A stretch of 64,000 bases of DNA from MnTg04 sp964568075 (lineage in GTDB: Bacteria > Pseudomonadota > Gammaproteobacteria > Steroidobacterales > MnTg04). Positions 34,441 to 42,624 of this stretch are shown here, piece by piece. The stretch is from assembly GCA_964568075.1 (NCBI GenBank), contig CAZMOM010000016.1, forward strand, positions 1 to 64,000, given 5' to 3'. The notes beneath the pieces are model-generated. The model searched no databases. It worked only from the letters and a program-made list of their open reading frames with translations, and was not told the DNA's origin. A program made the translations under genes and the position numbers. Position 1 is the stretch's first letter, and every line of letters begins with the position of its first letter.

Positions 34441-34796
34441 TGGTGGAGGCGGCGGGAATCGAACCCGCGTCCGCAAGCACTCCGCTCAGGGATCTACATG
34501 CTTATCCAGTCTATTGATCTTATCGCAGGCTACCCGACGGGCAGGGAAAACCAGCAACCAGTTCAGAACTTGTTAACGCTGAAACCCTGAACAAATCTCA
34601 GTCGCGATCTTGTGTAAAGTTACGCCCGAAACATGCCCACAAGCAGACATTGTTCCAGACGCCAGCGGGATTTAAGCCGCTAGTGCGTAGTTGTTATCGT
34701 TTGCAACTATACAGTTTGCAGCTGGTTTAACGAGGAACTCTGCACCTCGGCATGCACCCGGAGGTTCGCTACCCACGTCGAAGCCAGGTCGCCCCC
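34441..34796 (-). ncRNA. ssrA: Transfer-messenger RNA (tmRNA)
   Basis: This RNA rescues stalled ribosomes together with SmpB and tags the nascent chain for proteolysis. The 5' end GGGGGCGACCTGGCTTCGACG (34796 leftward) forms a 7-bp acceptor stem, with one G-U pair, against CGCCTCC before the encoded CCA at 34441. The T-arm GCGGGTTCGATTCCCGC is intact. The tag frame (34704-34672) reads GCA AAC GAT AAC AAC TAC GCA CTA GCG GCT TAA. With the charged alanine the tag is A-ANDNNYALAA, one residue different from the E. coli ANDENYALAA. A -10-like TAGAAT (34811-34806) lies 9 nt upstream of the mature 5' end. A terminator follows. A palindromic repeat separates it from smpB. Confidence 0.97.
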
Positions 34797-34860
34797 AGAC
34801 GATCTATTCTACACCCTATGTCTAGCCATAAATGCGGGCCGCTGCCTAAAATTAAAGCCT

Positions 34861-35003
34861 AGCAGCTGGTTGAAAAGCCTCAGACAAGTGCAAGACAAGG
34901 CAAGAATAGGCGAGAAAGCGCAGTGTACACGCCAGTACATGAGCATTTTGAGCCGATTCTTAACGCCGTATGGTGCCGGCTGAGGATTTTTCAACCAGCT
35001 GCT
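34861..35003. repeat. 143-bp MITE-like palindromic element between ssrA and smpB
   Basis: The terminal inverted repeats are AGCAGCTGGTTGAAAA (34861-34876) and TTTTCAACCAGCTGCT (34988-35003), extending with few mismatches to about 24 bp. CTAG borders both ends and could be a target duplication. The interior carries no frame of note. The right end overlaps the smpB stop codon (TAG, 35004-35002). The terminal repeats differ from those of the 160-bp repeat pair at 10.8 kb and of the 83-bp palindrome. Confidence 0.75.
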
Positions 35004-35484
35004 AGCTGTGCTTGAGGAGCCTTTCTTTTTGTCTTTTCCAGTCGCGATCTTTGTCCGTGGCTCGCTTGTCGTGCTGCTTTTTGCCCTTGGCCAGGCCCAA
35101 ATCCAGCTTGGCGCGGCCTTTTTTCCAGTACAGGCTCAGCGGGATCAGCGTATAGCCTTTGCGTTCGACCGAACCGATCAGGCGGTCGAGTTCGCGGCGG
35201 TGCAATAACAGTTTTCGGGTCCGGATCGGATCTGTCTTGACATGAGTTGAAGCCGAGCTGAGCGGCGAAAAGTGTGCGCCCAGCAGCCAGGCTTCGCCAT
35301 CCCGGATGATCACATAGCTTTCCTTGAGCTGGGCACGGCCAGCCCTGAGGCTTTTCGCCTCCCATCCCTGCAACGCAAGTCCTGCCTCAAGATTTTCCTC
35401 GATGAAAAAATCGTGTCGAGCCTTGCGGTTGGTCGCAATGACTTTTGAAGCTGTTCCCTGCTTTTTTTTCTTCTTTGCTGCCAT
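35002..35484 (-). CDS. smpB: SsrA-binding protein SmpB (160 aa)
   Basis: SmpB binds the tRNA-like domain of tmRNA and brings it to stalled ribosomes. The sequence follows the family end to end: a basic N-terminus (MAAKKKKKQG), NRKARHDFFIEENLEAGLALQGWEAKSLRAGRAQLKESYV, GEAWLLGAHFSPLSSAS, RKLLLHRRELDRLIG, KGYTLIPLSLYWKKGRAKLDLGLAKGKKQHDKR, and the basic helical tail DWKRQKERLLKHS that mimics mRNA in the decoding centre. Its length is normal. The stop codon lies at the boundary of the palindromic element downstream, so the exact last residues may have been set by that insertion. tmRNA is encoded 200 bp downstream on the same strand. Confidence 0.97.
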   Translation of the reverse strand: MAAKKKKKQGTASKVIATNRKARHDFFIEENLEAGLALQGWEAKSLRAGRAQLKESYVIIRDGEAWLLGAHFSPLSSASTHVKTDPIRTRKLLLHRRELDRLIGSVERKGYTLIPLSLYWKKGRAKLDLGLAKGKKQHDKRATDKDRDWKRQKERLLKHS

Positions 35485-35637
35485 GGTCGCTGAGTCCGTA
35501 ACGCGCGCATTCTACCGGGAGACGGCTCGAAAATGCGGTTTTTGGTGGATTTCCTGACGCCATCGTAGCGGCGGCCGGTTGTCTGGGGCACAAAATTCAT
35601 CCAGAATCGCGGGTTTCCACCAGCAGGGCTTTGCACC

Positions 35638-37053
35638 ATGAACGAACAGGCAGCATCCGCTACGGCGAAGCGCCAGTCACTACAGGGGCAGTGGACCACA
35701 CGCATGGCCTTTATTCTCGCGGTCACCGGTTCGGCGGTCGGCCTCGGGAATATCTGGAAATTTCCTTATATTGCCGGTGAAAACGGGGGCGGGGCGTTCG
35801 TGCTGATTTATTTGCTCTGCGTATTCATTGTGGGGTTACCCATCATGATGTCAGAGGTTCTTATCGGTCGACGGGGACGACGCAATCCGGTGACGACGAT
35901 GAGGATTGTCGGCGAAGAGGAGGGCGGCAGTCGCAAATGGGCCCTGGTCGGTATCATGGGCATCGTCGCCGGTGTTTTTATTCTGTCGTTTTACAGCGTA
36001 ATTGCCGGCTGGGCGATTTCCTATATTTTTAGTAGCGCGGACGGCGCTTTCATTGACGCAAGTGCGGATACGGTCCAGGCGATCTTCAGGCGCTTATCGG
36101 GGAGCTGGAAACTCTCGGCGCTCTGGCACAGCATTTTTATCGTCATTACGGTTAGTGTCGTCGCGCAGGGGGTGCAGAGAGGTCTCGAACGGCTGGTTCG
36201 AATCCTGATGCCCGCCTTGCTTGTCTTGTTGCTGCTGCTCCTGGTATTCAGCATGAATTCCGGGTATTTCGGACAGGCTGTTGAGTTTATGTTTCGACCC
36301 AACTTCAGCGCACTGACGCCGCAAGGTGTTCTTATCGCGTTGGGCCACGCCTTTTTTACCCTGAGTCTCGGCATGGGGGCGGTCATGGCCTACGGCGCGT
36401 ATTTGCCTGAAGGCACGTCGATCACCAGCACGTCTATCATCGTTGCCCTCGCCGATACCGGAATCGCATTGATGGCCGGGCTGATTATTTTTCCTGTTGT
36501 GTTCGCCAACGGCTTGCAATCTGATGCAGGACCCGGGCTAATATTCCAGACTTTGCCACTGGCTTTCGGCCAGATGCCGGGCGGTTTGATATTCGGCACA
36601 CTGTTCTTTGTATTACTGGCATTTGCGGCCTGGACTTCATCGATCGGGATGATCGAGCCAGCCGTCGCCTGGATGACCGAGAGGAAGGGTATCAAGAGAG
36701 GAGTTGCCGCGACTGTTCTCGGCCTACTGACCTGGCTGGTCGGTTTTGGAACGGTGTTTTCCTTCAATATTTGGGAGGACAAGACCTTTCTAAAAGGCAC
36801 TTTTTTCGCCAATATCGACCACCTGATCAGTAATATTGCTTTGCCGCTTGGCGGTCTCCTGATCACGGTTTTCGCCGGCTGGATCATGTGCCGGAATTCG
36901 ACCTCTGAAGAACTCGATTGTGGAACCGGTATTATCTATAAGGGCTGGCGTTTTCTCGCGCGCTATGTGACCCCGATCGCGGTCGTTCTGGTTTTGCTTG
37001 AGGCAGCCAGCGACGGCCTCGTGTCGGATTACATTTCACTGATCGGAGGTTAA
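35638..37053 (+). CDS. Neurotransmitter:sodium symporter (NSS) family transporter (471 aa)
   Basis: This is a Na+-dependent amino-acid-type transporter of the LeuT/NSS family. The N-terminal block WTTRMAFILAVTGSAVGLGNIWKFPYIAGENGGGAFVLIYLLCV contains the unwound first helix with sodium and substrate backbone sites (AVGLGNIWKFPY). About 11-12 membrane helices follow, including the helix-6 region around LSLGMGAVMAYGAYLPEG and the helix-8 region LLAFAAWTSSIGMIEPAVAWM. Conserved Na2-type Thr/Ser positions are present. The substrate is unassigned; bacterial relatives carry amino acids. It precedes ratA by a few bases but is functionally unrelated. Confidence 0.93.
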   Translation: MNEQAASATAKRQSLQGQWTTRMAFILAVTGSAVGLGNIWKFPYIAGENGGGAFVLIYLLCVFIVGLPIMMSEVLIGRRGRRNPVTTMRIVGEEEGGSRKWALVGIMGIVAGVFILSFYSVIAGWAISYIFSSADGAFIDASADTVQAIFRRLSGSWKLSALWHSIFIVITVSVVAQGVQRGLERLVRILMPALLVLLLLLLVFSMNSGYFGQAVEFMFRPNFSALTPQGVLIALGHAFFTLSLGMGAVMAYGAYLPEGTSITSTSIIVALADTGIALMAGLIIFPVVFANGLQSDAGPGLIFQTLPLAFGQMPGGLIFGTLFFVLLAFAAWTSSIGMIEPAVAWMTERKGIKRGVAATVLGLLTWLVGFGTVFSFNIWEDKTFLKGTFFANIDHLISNIALPLGGLLITVFAGWIMCRNSTSEELDCGTGIIYKGWRFLARYVTPIAVVLVLLEAASDGLVSDYISLIGG

Positions 37054-37060
37054 AGCCTCG

Positions 37061-37495
37061 GTGAGAAGGATTCGGCGAAGCGCGCTGGTGCCGTATAGCG
37101 TCAGGCAGATGTTTTCGTTGGTCGACGATATTCCCCAATACTCCAGTTTTTTGCCCTGGTGCAGTAACGCCGAAGTTCTGACCCGTGAACCATGTCGGGT
37201 GCTTGCCCGGCTTGAAGTAAGCAAAGGCGCCTTCCGGAAGAGTTTCACCACGATCAATAGAATGGAGCCGTATTCGTGTATCCATATGGTAATGGAGAAG
37301 GGGCCGTTCAAAACGCTTGAGGGGCATTGGGTGTTTGAGGAGCTGCGGGACGACGCATGCAAAGTCGAGCTGGATTTGTCGTTCGAATTTTCCAATCCGA
37401 TTATTTCGATCATACTTGGACCGCTGTTCGAGGATATTGGCAACACGCTCGTTGACGCATTTTCCCGTCGCGCTGAGGCCGTCTATGCCCGGTAA
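37061..37495 (+). CDS. ratA: RatA/Coq10-family START-domain protein (144 aa)
   Basis: This is a SRPBCC/START-fold protein matching the RatA family. RRIRRSALVPYSVRQMFSLVDDIPQYSSFLPWC is the recognisable N-terminal block, followed by RLEVSKGAFRKSFTTINRM, GPFKTLEGHWVFEEL and the C-terminal helix DIGNTLVDAFSRRAEAVY. In E. coli RatA was reported to bind 50S subunits and block 70S assembly, while its relatives (Coq10) bind ubiquinone. Both are possible here. The start is a GTG with GGAGG about 10 nt upstream. The end overlaps rnfH by 11 bp, the usual ratA-rnfH pairing opposite bamE. Confidence 0.92.
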   Translation: MRRIRRSALVPYSVRQMFSLVDDIPQYSSFLPWCSNAEVLTREPCRVLARLEVSKGAFRKSFTTINRMEPYSCIHMVMEKGPFKTLEGHWVFEELRDDACKVELDLSFEFSNPIISIILGPLFEDIGNTLVDAFSRRAEAVYAR

Positions 37496-37805
37496 GGAAT
37501 ATATCGATATTGAGGTCTCATACGCAAATCCCGACCGGCAATTGATCGTTCCGGTTAGCGTGCCGCTTGGTACTACCGCGGAAGAAGCCGTCGAACTGTC
37601 CGCGATTTATAGTCAGTTTCAGGAAATCGACTCTGCGGACCTGGTTCTTGGGATATTCGGCAAGAGGGTTAAAGGTGATCGCGTCCTCGGGCAAGGGGAA
37701 CGGGTGGAAATCTATCGGCCGTTGAAAGCGGATCCGCGCGATGTCAGGCGGCAACTGGCCGAGCAGGGGAAAACCATGGGGCGGAGCAGAAAAGAGGCTC
37801 AGTAG
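37485..37805 (+). CDS. rnfH: RnfH family (RatB/UPF0125) ubiquitin-fold protein (106 aa)
   Basis: This small ubiquitin-like beta-grasp protein starts MPGKEYIDIEVSYANPDRQLIVPVSV. It has the family core TTAEEAVELSAI and the C-terminal block GIFGKRVKGDRVLGQGERVEIYRPLKADPRDVRRQLAEQG. The ATG at 37485 lies inside the end of ratA, in another frame, indicating coupled translation. The biochemical function is not established for the family; it is commonly linked with ratA as here. Its last 7 bp overlap the end of the convergent bamE gene. Confidence 0.92.
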   Translation: MPGKEYIDIEVSYANPDRQLIVPVSVPLGTTAEEAVELSAIYSQFQEIDSADLVLGIFGKRVKGDRVLGQGERVEIYRPLKADPRDVRRQLAEQGKTMGRSRKEAQ

Positions 37806-38173
37806 CCAGGACTCTCCCGGGTCTCGGGTTGGTTTGCCGATTTGTCGATTTTGCTGACCGTGTCGCCGTGAAAAAACACGATGATATGCTGGGACGTCAC
37901 CAATTCTGTCTTGCCGGTCTTGAAATAGTAAAAGTAGTCCCAGCGGTCTTCATCGAACGGATTATTGACCAGCGGAGTTCCCAGCAGAAATCGCACCTGG
38001 GTACGCGTCATGCCAACTTCAATCTGTTCCACGACGTCGGCGTCCAGCAAATTTCCTTGCTGGATATTGATTCGATACACGCAGCCGCTGACGACGAACA
38101 TCATTGCCAGGCAAGGCGCGATCAAAGTCAGGCGGTGGTTGACCGCCAAAGTGTTCCTGATTCGGTTTTTCAT
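37799..38173 (-). CDS. bamE: Outer-membrane assembly lipoprotein BamE (124 aa)
   Basis: BamE is a component of the beta-barrel assembly machinery at the outer membrane. The signal peptide ends in the lipobox VVSGC, and the mature protein starts CVYRINIQQGNLLDADVVEQIEVGMTRTQVRFLLGTPLVNNPFDEDRWDYFYYF, the complete SmpA/OmlA signature. The C-terminal tail (DKSANQPETRESPGY) is short and disordered. The ATG at 38173 is preferred; an in-frame GTG at 38191 would add six residues. It is divergent from fur and convergent with rnfH, a conserved arrangement. Confidence 0.95.
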   Translation of the reverse strand: MKNRIRNTLAVNHRLTLIAPCLAMMFVVSGCVYRINIQQGNLLDADVVEQIEVGMTRTQVRFLLGTPLVNNPFDEDRWDYFYYFKTGKTELVTSQHIIVFFHGDTVSKIDKSANQPETRESPGY

Positions 38174-38280
38174 GGACGGCAATAGTCCCACACTTGATAT
38201 TTTGTGTGCAGAACCGTCTGCAGCAAGTGAGCGAGCGTGGCATCATACCGCATCAGACGCGACTACAGTCAGGAAATTAG

Positions 38281-38709
38281 ATGGAGCGCAACGACCTCAG
38301 AAAAGCCGGCCTTAAAGTCACTTTACCGCGCATGAGAATTCTGTCCATTCTGGAAAGCTGCGAGCAGCGGCATATGAGTGCGGAGGACATTTATAAATCA
38401 CTCCTGGAAGCTGAAGGGGATATCGGCCTGGCTACTGTGTACCGCGTTTTGACTCAGTTTGAGGCGGCCGGGCTGGTGTCGAGACATAACTTCGAAGGCG
38501 GGCATTCGGTCTTCGAACTGGATACCGGAGAACATCACGACCATATCGTCTGCAATGACTGCGGGCATGTTGAAGAATTCATGAGTCCGATTATCGAAAA
38601 ACAGCAGGAGGAGATTGCGAGCGAACACGGCTTCAGTCTCTTCGAACATTCAATGATTCTCTACGGGCGATGCAAAACTCCGAACTGCCCGCATCGGAAA
38701 AAGAAATAG
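38281..38709 (+). CDS. fur: Ferric uptake regulator Fur (142 aa)
   Basis: Fur is an iron-responsive transcriptional repressor. The winged-helix domain (residues 1-80) contains LRKAGLKVTLPRMRILSILE and GLATVYRVLTQFEAAGLV (recognition helix). The hinge and dimer domain carry the regulatory metal site EHHDHIVCNDCGHVEEF and a C-terminal CKTPNCPHRKKK, giving the two Cys-x-x-Cys-type structural zinc pairs. Its length is normal. It starts directly at an ATG after an A/T-rich leader and is divergent from bamE. Targets are not visible in this window. Confidence 0.97.
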   Translation: MERNDLRKAGLKVTLPRMRILSILESCEQRHMSAEDIYKSLLEAEGDIGLATVYRVLTQFEAAGLVSRHNFEGGHSVFELDTGEHHDHIVCNDCGHVEEFMSPIIEKQQEEIASEHGFSLFEHSMILYGRCKTPNCPHRKKK

Positions 38710-38721
38710 CAGACTCCTGGG

Positions 38722-38757
38722 CCGGAAGCTAGTGCCGCTCAGACTCCTAGCTTCCGG
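38722..38757. terminator. Inverted repeat between convergent fur and recN
   Basis: CCGGAAGCTA (38722-38731) and TAGCTTCCGG (38748-38757) form a perfect 10-bp stem with a 16-nt loop. There is no T-tract on either side, so termination strength is uncertain. It may serve both genes or only stabilise their transcript ends. It overlaps the recN stop. Confidence 0.45.
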
Positions 38758-40423
38758 TTGCCTGGGCGATCATTTCCCGCGCATGATCCCGGGTCTTGGC
38801 CGTGATATCCACACCACCCAGCATACGAGCCAGCTCCTCGACTTTTTCTTCTCCTTCCAACCGGGTCAGGACTGTCCGCGTGGTTTTCCCATCGGTGATC
38901 TTGATAATTCGTAAATGCTGATGTGACTGACTGGCTACCTGTGGCAAATGCGTAACGCACACCACCTGGCAGTGCTCCCCGAGATCCCGCAAGCGTCTGC
39001 CTACAATTTCGGCGACACCACCGCCGATGCCGCTGTCGACTTCGTCGAAAATCAGGCTCGGAATCTTGCTGGCGCCTGCCAGGATGACCTGAATAGCCAG
39101 GCTGATACGGGATAATTCACCGCCCGAAGCGACTTTGGCAATAGCCTGTTCAGGTTGTCCTGGATTTGCCGCGACGAGAAAATCGACTTCATCCATTCCT
39201 TGTGCCGAATAATCGGCTTCATTCGTTTCGATGATTCGACAAACAAACCGGCCGCCCGGCATGCCGAGTTGTTGCATGACCGCGCTGACTTCCCCGGTTA
39301 GTTTTTTCGCATTTTGCTTGCGTACCTTGGACAGCTTTTTGGCGCTGGTCAGATAATTGGCTTTTGTCCGGACAACGATCTCCGTGAGTTCTTCAAGACG
39401 GCCCTCCGCATTTTCCAGATCGGCCAGCTCCATATGAAGCTTCTCAGGATGCAGGTGCAGCTGGCTGGGTTCCAACCGGTGTTTGCGAGCCAGATCATGC
39501 ACGCTGTCCAATCGTGACTCCACCTGTGCCAGGCGGGCGGGGTCAATCTCCAGCGCACCAAGATAGTTGCGAAGGTCCTCCGCCGCTTCCTTAATCTGAA
39601 TATCTGCATCGCTGACCAGGTCGAGAGCTGTCTTGAGTGACGAATCCAACTCTACCGCTTCGGATAACAGGCTGTTTATTCGCGTTATGAGGGATTGCGC
39701 CGAGTTTGTCTCGTCCTCAAATAACAACTGAAGCGCTTGCTGAGTTTTTTCGATCAACCTCCCGGAATGAGCAAGCTTCTTACGTTCCGACTCAAGTTCC
39801 TCGAGCTCTCCGGCTGCCAGCGACAGGGCATCGAGCTCACGAACCTGGTAACGCAACAAATCCAGCCTCGCTTCCCGGTCCTGTTGCATGTCCTGCATCG
39901 CCTTGAGGTTCGCAGCGGCCGCTTTCCATTGACGGAAAAACCTGGCGACCTCATCGTTCAAATCGAAGTGGGCGCCGTGTGTGTCCAACAGGTCCATTTG
40001 GGTTCGTCTTTTGAGCAGCGACTGGTGGGCATGCTGCCCATGAATATCGACCAGCTGCGCGCCCAACTCGGTCAAGGAGCGCAGCGGGACGGATTGACCG
40101 TTGATAAACGATTTTGATCTGCCTTCGCGGCCGACGACCCTGCGCAGTATGCATTCGTCTTCGGAATCCAGCGCCTGTTCTTTAAGCCAGGTCAGAGCCG
40201 CAGAGCTATCGTTAATTTCGAAACTTGCAGTTATCTCGACTCGGTCCGCACCATGCCTGATGGTGGCGCTATCCGCCCGGTCACCCAGGACCAGACCCAG
40301 CGCTCCCACCAAGATGGATTTACCCGCACCGGTTTCTCCGGTCAGAACAGTCATGCCAGGGCTCAATTCCAGCTCGGCCTCATCGATAATCGCAAAATTT
40401 CGTATATGGATATGGGTCAGCAC
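38747..40423 (-). CDS. recN: DNA repair protein RecN (558 aa)
   Basis: RecN is an SMC-like ATPase acting in double-strand-break repair. The N-terminal Walker A is TGETGAGKSILVGALGLVLGDRAD (about residues 28-51), after MLTHIHIRNFAIIDEAELEL. Long coiled-coil arms (about 150-365) follow. The C-terminal ABC signature VASGGELSRISLAIQVIL and Walker B PSLIFDEVDSGIGG precede the D-loop/His-switch region VVCVTHLPQVASQSHQHLRI. All motifs are intact and the length is normal. It is adjacent to nadK on the same strand with 8 bp between them, the usual arrangement. In E. coli recN is SOS-induced; no LexA box was identified here. Confidence 0.97.
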   Translation of the reverse strand: MLTHIHIRNFAIIDEAELELSPGMTVLTGETGAGKSILVGALGLVLGDRADSATIRHGADRVEITASFEINDSSAALTWLKEQALDSEDECILRRVVGREGRSKSFINGQSVPLRSLTELGAQLVDIHGQHAHQSLLKRRTQMDLLDTHGAHFDLNDEVARFFRQWKAAAANLKAMQDMQQDREARLDLLRYQVRELDALSLAAGELEELESERKKLAHSGRLIEKTQQALQLLFEDETNSAQSLITRINSLLSEAVELDSSLKTALDLVSDADIQIKEAAEDLRNYLGALEIDPARLAQVESRLDSVHDLARKHRLEPSQLHLHPEKLHMELADLENAEGRLEELTEIVVRTKANYLTSAKKLSKVRKQNAKKLTGEVSAVMQQLGMPGGRFVCRIIETNEADYSAQGMDEVDFLVAANPGQPEQAIAKVASGGELSRISLAIQVILAGASKIPSLIFDEVDSGIGGGVAEIVGRRLRDLGEHCQVVCVTHLPQVASQSHQHLRIIKITDGKTTRTVLTRLEGEEKVEELARMLGGVDITAKTRDHAREMIAQATGS

Positions 40424-40431
40424 GGTATTGT

Positions 40432-41331
40432 CTAACTCGTTTCGGGTTCGTTGCTGCGGCTACTGTGCCCCCACCGTAACTTGGAACGGAGCATGCGGTA
40501 GTAGTCATATTCGGCGGGGTGGATCAGCGTAAGCCGATGCTCGCTGGCCTGAATCGTAAGGGTTTGTTTTTCATCCATATTGCCCAGCAGCCGGCCGTCA
40601 CAAAAAATCGGTACTTTGCCGCCCGGCGAGCGAGCGAGTCGCAGCTTTATTTCCGAACTGGCAGGAACGGCGATCGGCCGGTCGCTCAGCGTGTGCGGAC
40701 AAACGGGGACCAGCAGCAACGCGTCCAGCGACGGTTGAATAATAGGTCCCCCGCACGACAGGGCGTACGCCGTCGAGCCGGTCGCGGTGGCTACAATCAG
40801 GCCGTCGCCGGTATGGGTGTTCACATAACGGCCGTCGACGGTGGTCTCGATATCGACCATGCGGCCGGTTTCAGATCGCTGAATCACCACATCATTCAGG
40901 GCATTCAGCTTGATGGTTTTGTTGCCGTCGATCAGGCTGGCATTGAGAAACAGGCGCTGGTCCCGTGTGTAATTGCCCGCCAGGATGTCGTCTAACTTGG
41001 GCAGCATGTCGGCCTGACCAATATCGGTCAGAAAGCCCAGCCGCCCGCGGTTGACACCGAGTACCGGCGTCGTGCTGTCCGCGAGTAACATTGCTGCATT
41101 CAGCATCGTTCCGTCCCCGCCAATCGCGATCAGCAGATCCGCGTTTGCGCCGAATTTTTCCGGATCACAGGCTTTCGTACCGGGCAGATCGATCTTATCC
41201 GCGATACCGCCGGGCAACAGTACCTCACAGCCAACGCCCAGCAAATGCCGGCCGAGCGACCGCATGACCTTGGCTGCGGAGTCCTCCCGGTGTTTGCCGA
41301 CCAGGGCTATTTTTTTGAATTCGGCACTCAT
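40432..41331 (-). CDS. nadK: NAD kinase (299 aa)
   Basis: NAD kinase phosphorylates NAD+ to NADP+ in the cytoplasm. The signature blocks are LIAIGGDGTMLNAAML (catalytic GGDGT), NRGRLGFLTDIG, the diagnostic TGSTAYALSCGGPIIQPSLDALLLVPVCPHTLSDRPI, and LRLARSPGGKVPIFCDG near the end. The ATG at 41331 gives the family N-terminus MSAEFKKIALVGK. Longer in-frame starts at 41355 (ATG) and 41403 (GTG) exist but add non-conserved residues. It is followed by recN after 8 bp and is divergent from hrcA. Confidence 0.96.
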   Translation of the reverse strand: MSAEFKKIALVGKHREDSAAKVMRSLGRHLLGVGCEVLLPGGIADKIDLPGTKACDPEKFGANADLLIAIGGDGTMLNAAMLLADSTTPVLGVNRGRLGFLTDIGQADMLPKLDDILAGNYTRDQRLFLNASLIDGNKTIKLNALNDVVIQRSETGRMVDIETTVDGRYVNTHTGDGLIVATATGSTAYALSCGGPIIQPSLDALLLVPVCPHTLSDRPIAVPASSEIKLRLARSPGGKVPIFCDGRLLGNMDEKQTLTIQASEHRLTLIHPAEYDYYRMLRSKLRWGHSSRSNEPETS

Positions 41332-41489
41332 ATTCTGTTCGCGCTTTTGTAGCATGTTGGTGTTTTCGCCGCCAGAGGGCAATTCTGGGCGTATGCTGAT
41401 CACCCGCTTGACAGTTTATCAAGCGCGTTGATAGTTTTCTTTTTGTGGTCCTGGCCGGGAGCTGCCATTGAAGGCGGGTTAGAATCCTG

Positions 41490-42548
41490 ATGAAAAAAGA
41501 GACTCCAGATCAAATGCCAAATGAGCGCGCCCGCCGACTATTAAAAATTTTGGTAGAGCGTTACATTAAGCAAGGGCAACCGGTCGGTTCACGCACTCTG
41601 GCCAGGGGATCCGGCCTGGATCTCAGTTCTGCGACAATTAGAAATGTCATGGCCGACCTTGAGGAGCAGGGATTTATCACTGCCCCGCACACCTCGGCGG
41701 GGCGGATACCGACGCAGAAAGGTTACCGGCTTTTTGTCGATACGCTGATCAAGCTGAAGCCACCGACGGGCCGGGAGTTGCTCAGTCTTGAAAAACGACT
41801 TGCCAGGCGCAGGAAGGACGCCAAAAGCCTGGTGGAATCGACCAGCAATATTTTATCGAGCCTGACCCACCTGGCCGGAATCGTTACGGTACCGAGACAG
41901 CCTCATGCGGCGTTGAGTCAGATCGAGTTTTTGCCATTATCCGATCGTCGGGTACTCGCCATCCTGGTGGTCAATAAAGATGAGGTGCAAAACTGCGTAC
42001 TTCATCTCGACAGAGATTTTTCCAGTGACGAGCTCAGGCAGGCGGCAAATTTCCTGAATCAGGAATTCGCCGGTCGCGAGCTTGACGATGTTCGCCACAG
42101 AATGCTGGAACGGTTGCAGGAGACGCGGGCAAGCATGGACCGGCTGATGGCCGACGCCATACAGATGGCCAGCGCAGCCCTGATGCCGGATCAGGCAGAT
42201 CATAACGAGTTCGTCATGGCGGGGCAGACCAACCTGATGGACATCGCAGACTTATCTGATGTCGATAAGCTACGGGAACTATTTGATGGATTTACGCGCC
42301 AGCGCGATATTCTTCATTTGCTGGACAAGAGCCTGGCCGCAGGTGGTGTGCAGATATTTATCGGCCAGGAGTCTGGCTACCACATGCTGAACGAATGCAG
42401 CCTTGTTGCCGCCCCTTACGAGGTTGACCACGAAGTGGTCGGCGTACTCGGAGTGATCGGCCCGACCCGCATGGCCTACGAACGCATCATTCCGATTGTG
42501 GATGTGACGGCCAAAATGCTGGGCATGGCCTTGAACTCCAGATTCTGA
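41490..42548 (+). CDS. hrcA: Heat-inducible transcription repressor HrcA (352 aa)
   Basis: HrcA is a winged-helix repressor that binds CIRCE operators of class I heat-shock genes. The N-terminal block RARRLLKILVERYIKQGQPVGSRTLARGSGLDLSSATIRNVMADLEEQGFITAPHTSAGRIPTQKGYRLFVDTL is full family consensus, and the C-terminal GAF-like domain ends VVGVLGVIGPTRMAYERIIPIVDVTAKML. The length is normal. The start could also be the ATG nine codons later. No CIRCE repeat (TTAGCACTC-N9-GAGTGCTAA) is seen in this window, so its target, probably groESL, lies elsewhere. The end of the gene contains a sigma-32-type promoter for grpE. Confidence 0.96.
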   Translation: MKKETPDQMPNERARRLLKILVERYIKQGQPVGSRTLARGSGLDLSSATIRNVMADLEEQGFITAPHTSAGRIPTQKGYRLFVDTLIKLKPPTGRELLSLEKRLARRRKDAKSLVESTSNILSSLTHLAGIVTVPRQPHAALSQIEFLPLSDRRVLAILVVNKDEVQNCVLHLDRDFSSDELRQAANFLNQEFAGRELDDVRHRMLERLQETRASMDRLMADAIQMASAALMPDQADHNEFVMAGQTNLMDIADLSDVDKLRELFDGFTRQRDILHLLDKSLAAGGVQIFIGQESGYHMLNECSLVAAPYEVDHEVVGVLGVIGPTRMAYERIIPIVDVTAKMLGMALNSRF

Positions 42549-42555
42549 TCCCCAT
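42530..42555 (+). promoter_or_regulatory. Sigma-32-type heat-shock promoter of grpE
   Basis: CTTGAA (42530-42535) and CCCCAT (42550-42555) are separated by 14 nt, an exact match to both core elements of the RpoH consensus. It lies at the end of hrcA, 70 bp before the grpE start. Confidence 0.75.
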
Positions 42556-42624
42556 AAACGGTTCGCAGTCGCTAACAGGTCTGAAGCGATTTGCTGCACC
42601 CTGTTGAATCCGGAGATTGAGCAA

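Noticed and set aside
41404..42624. CIRCE operator near hrcA or grpE
   Set aside because: No TTAGCACTC/GAGTGCTAA pair with 9-nt spacing is present.
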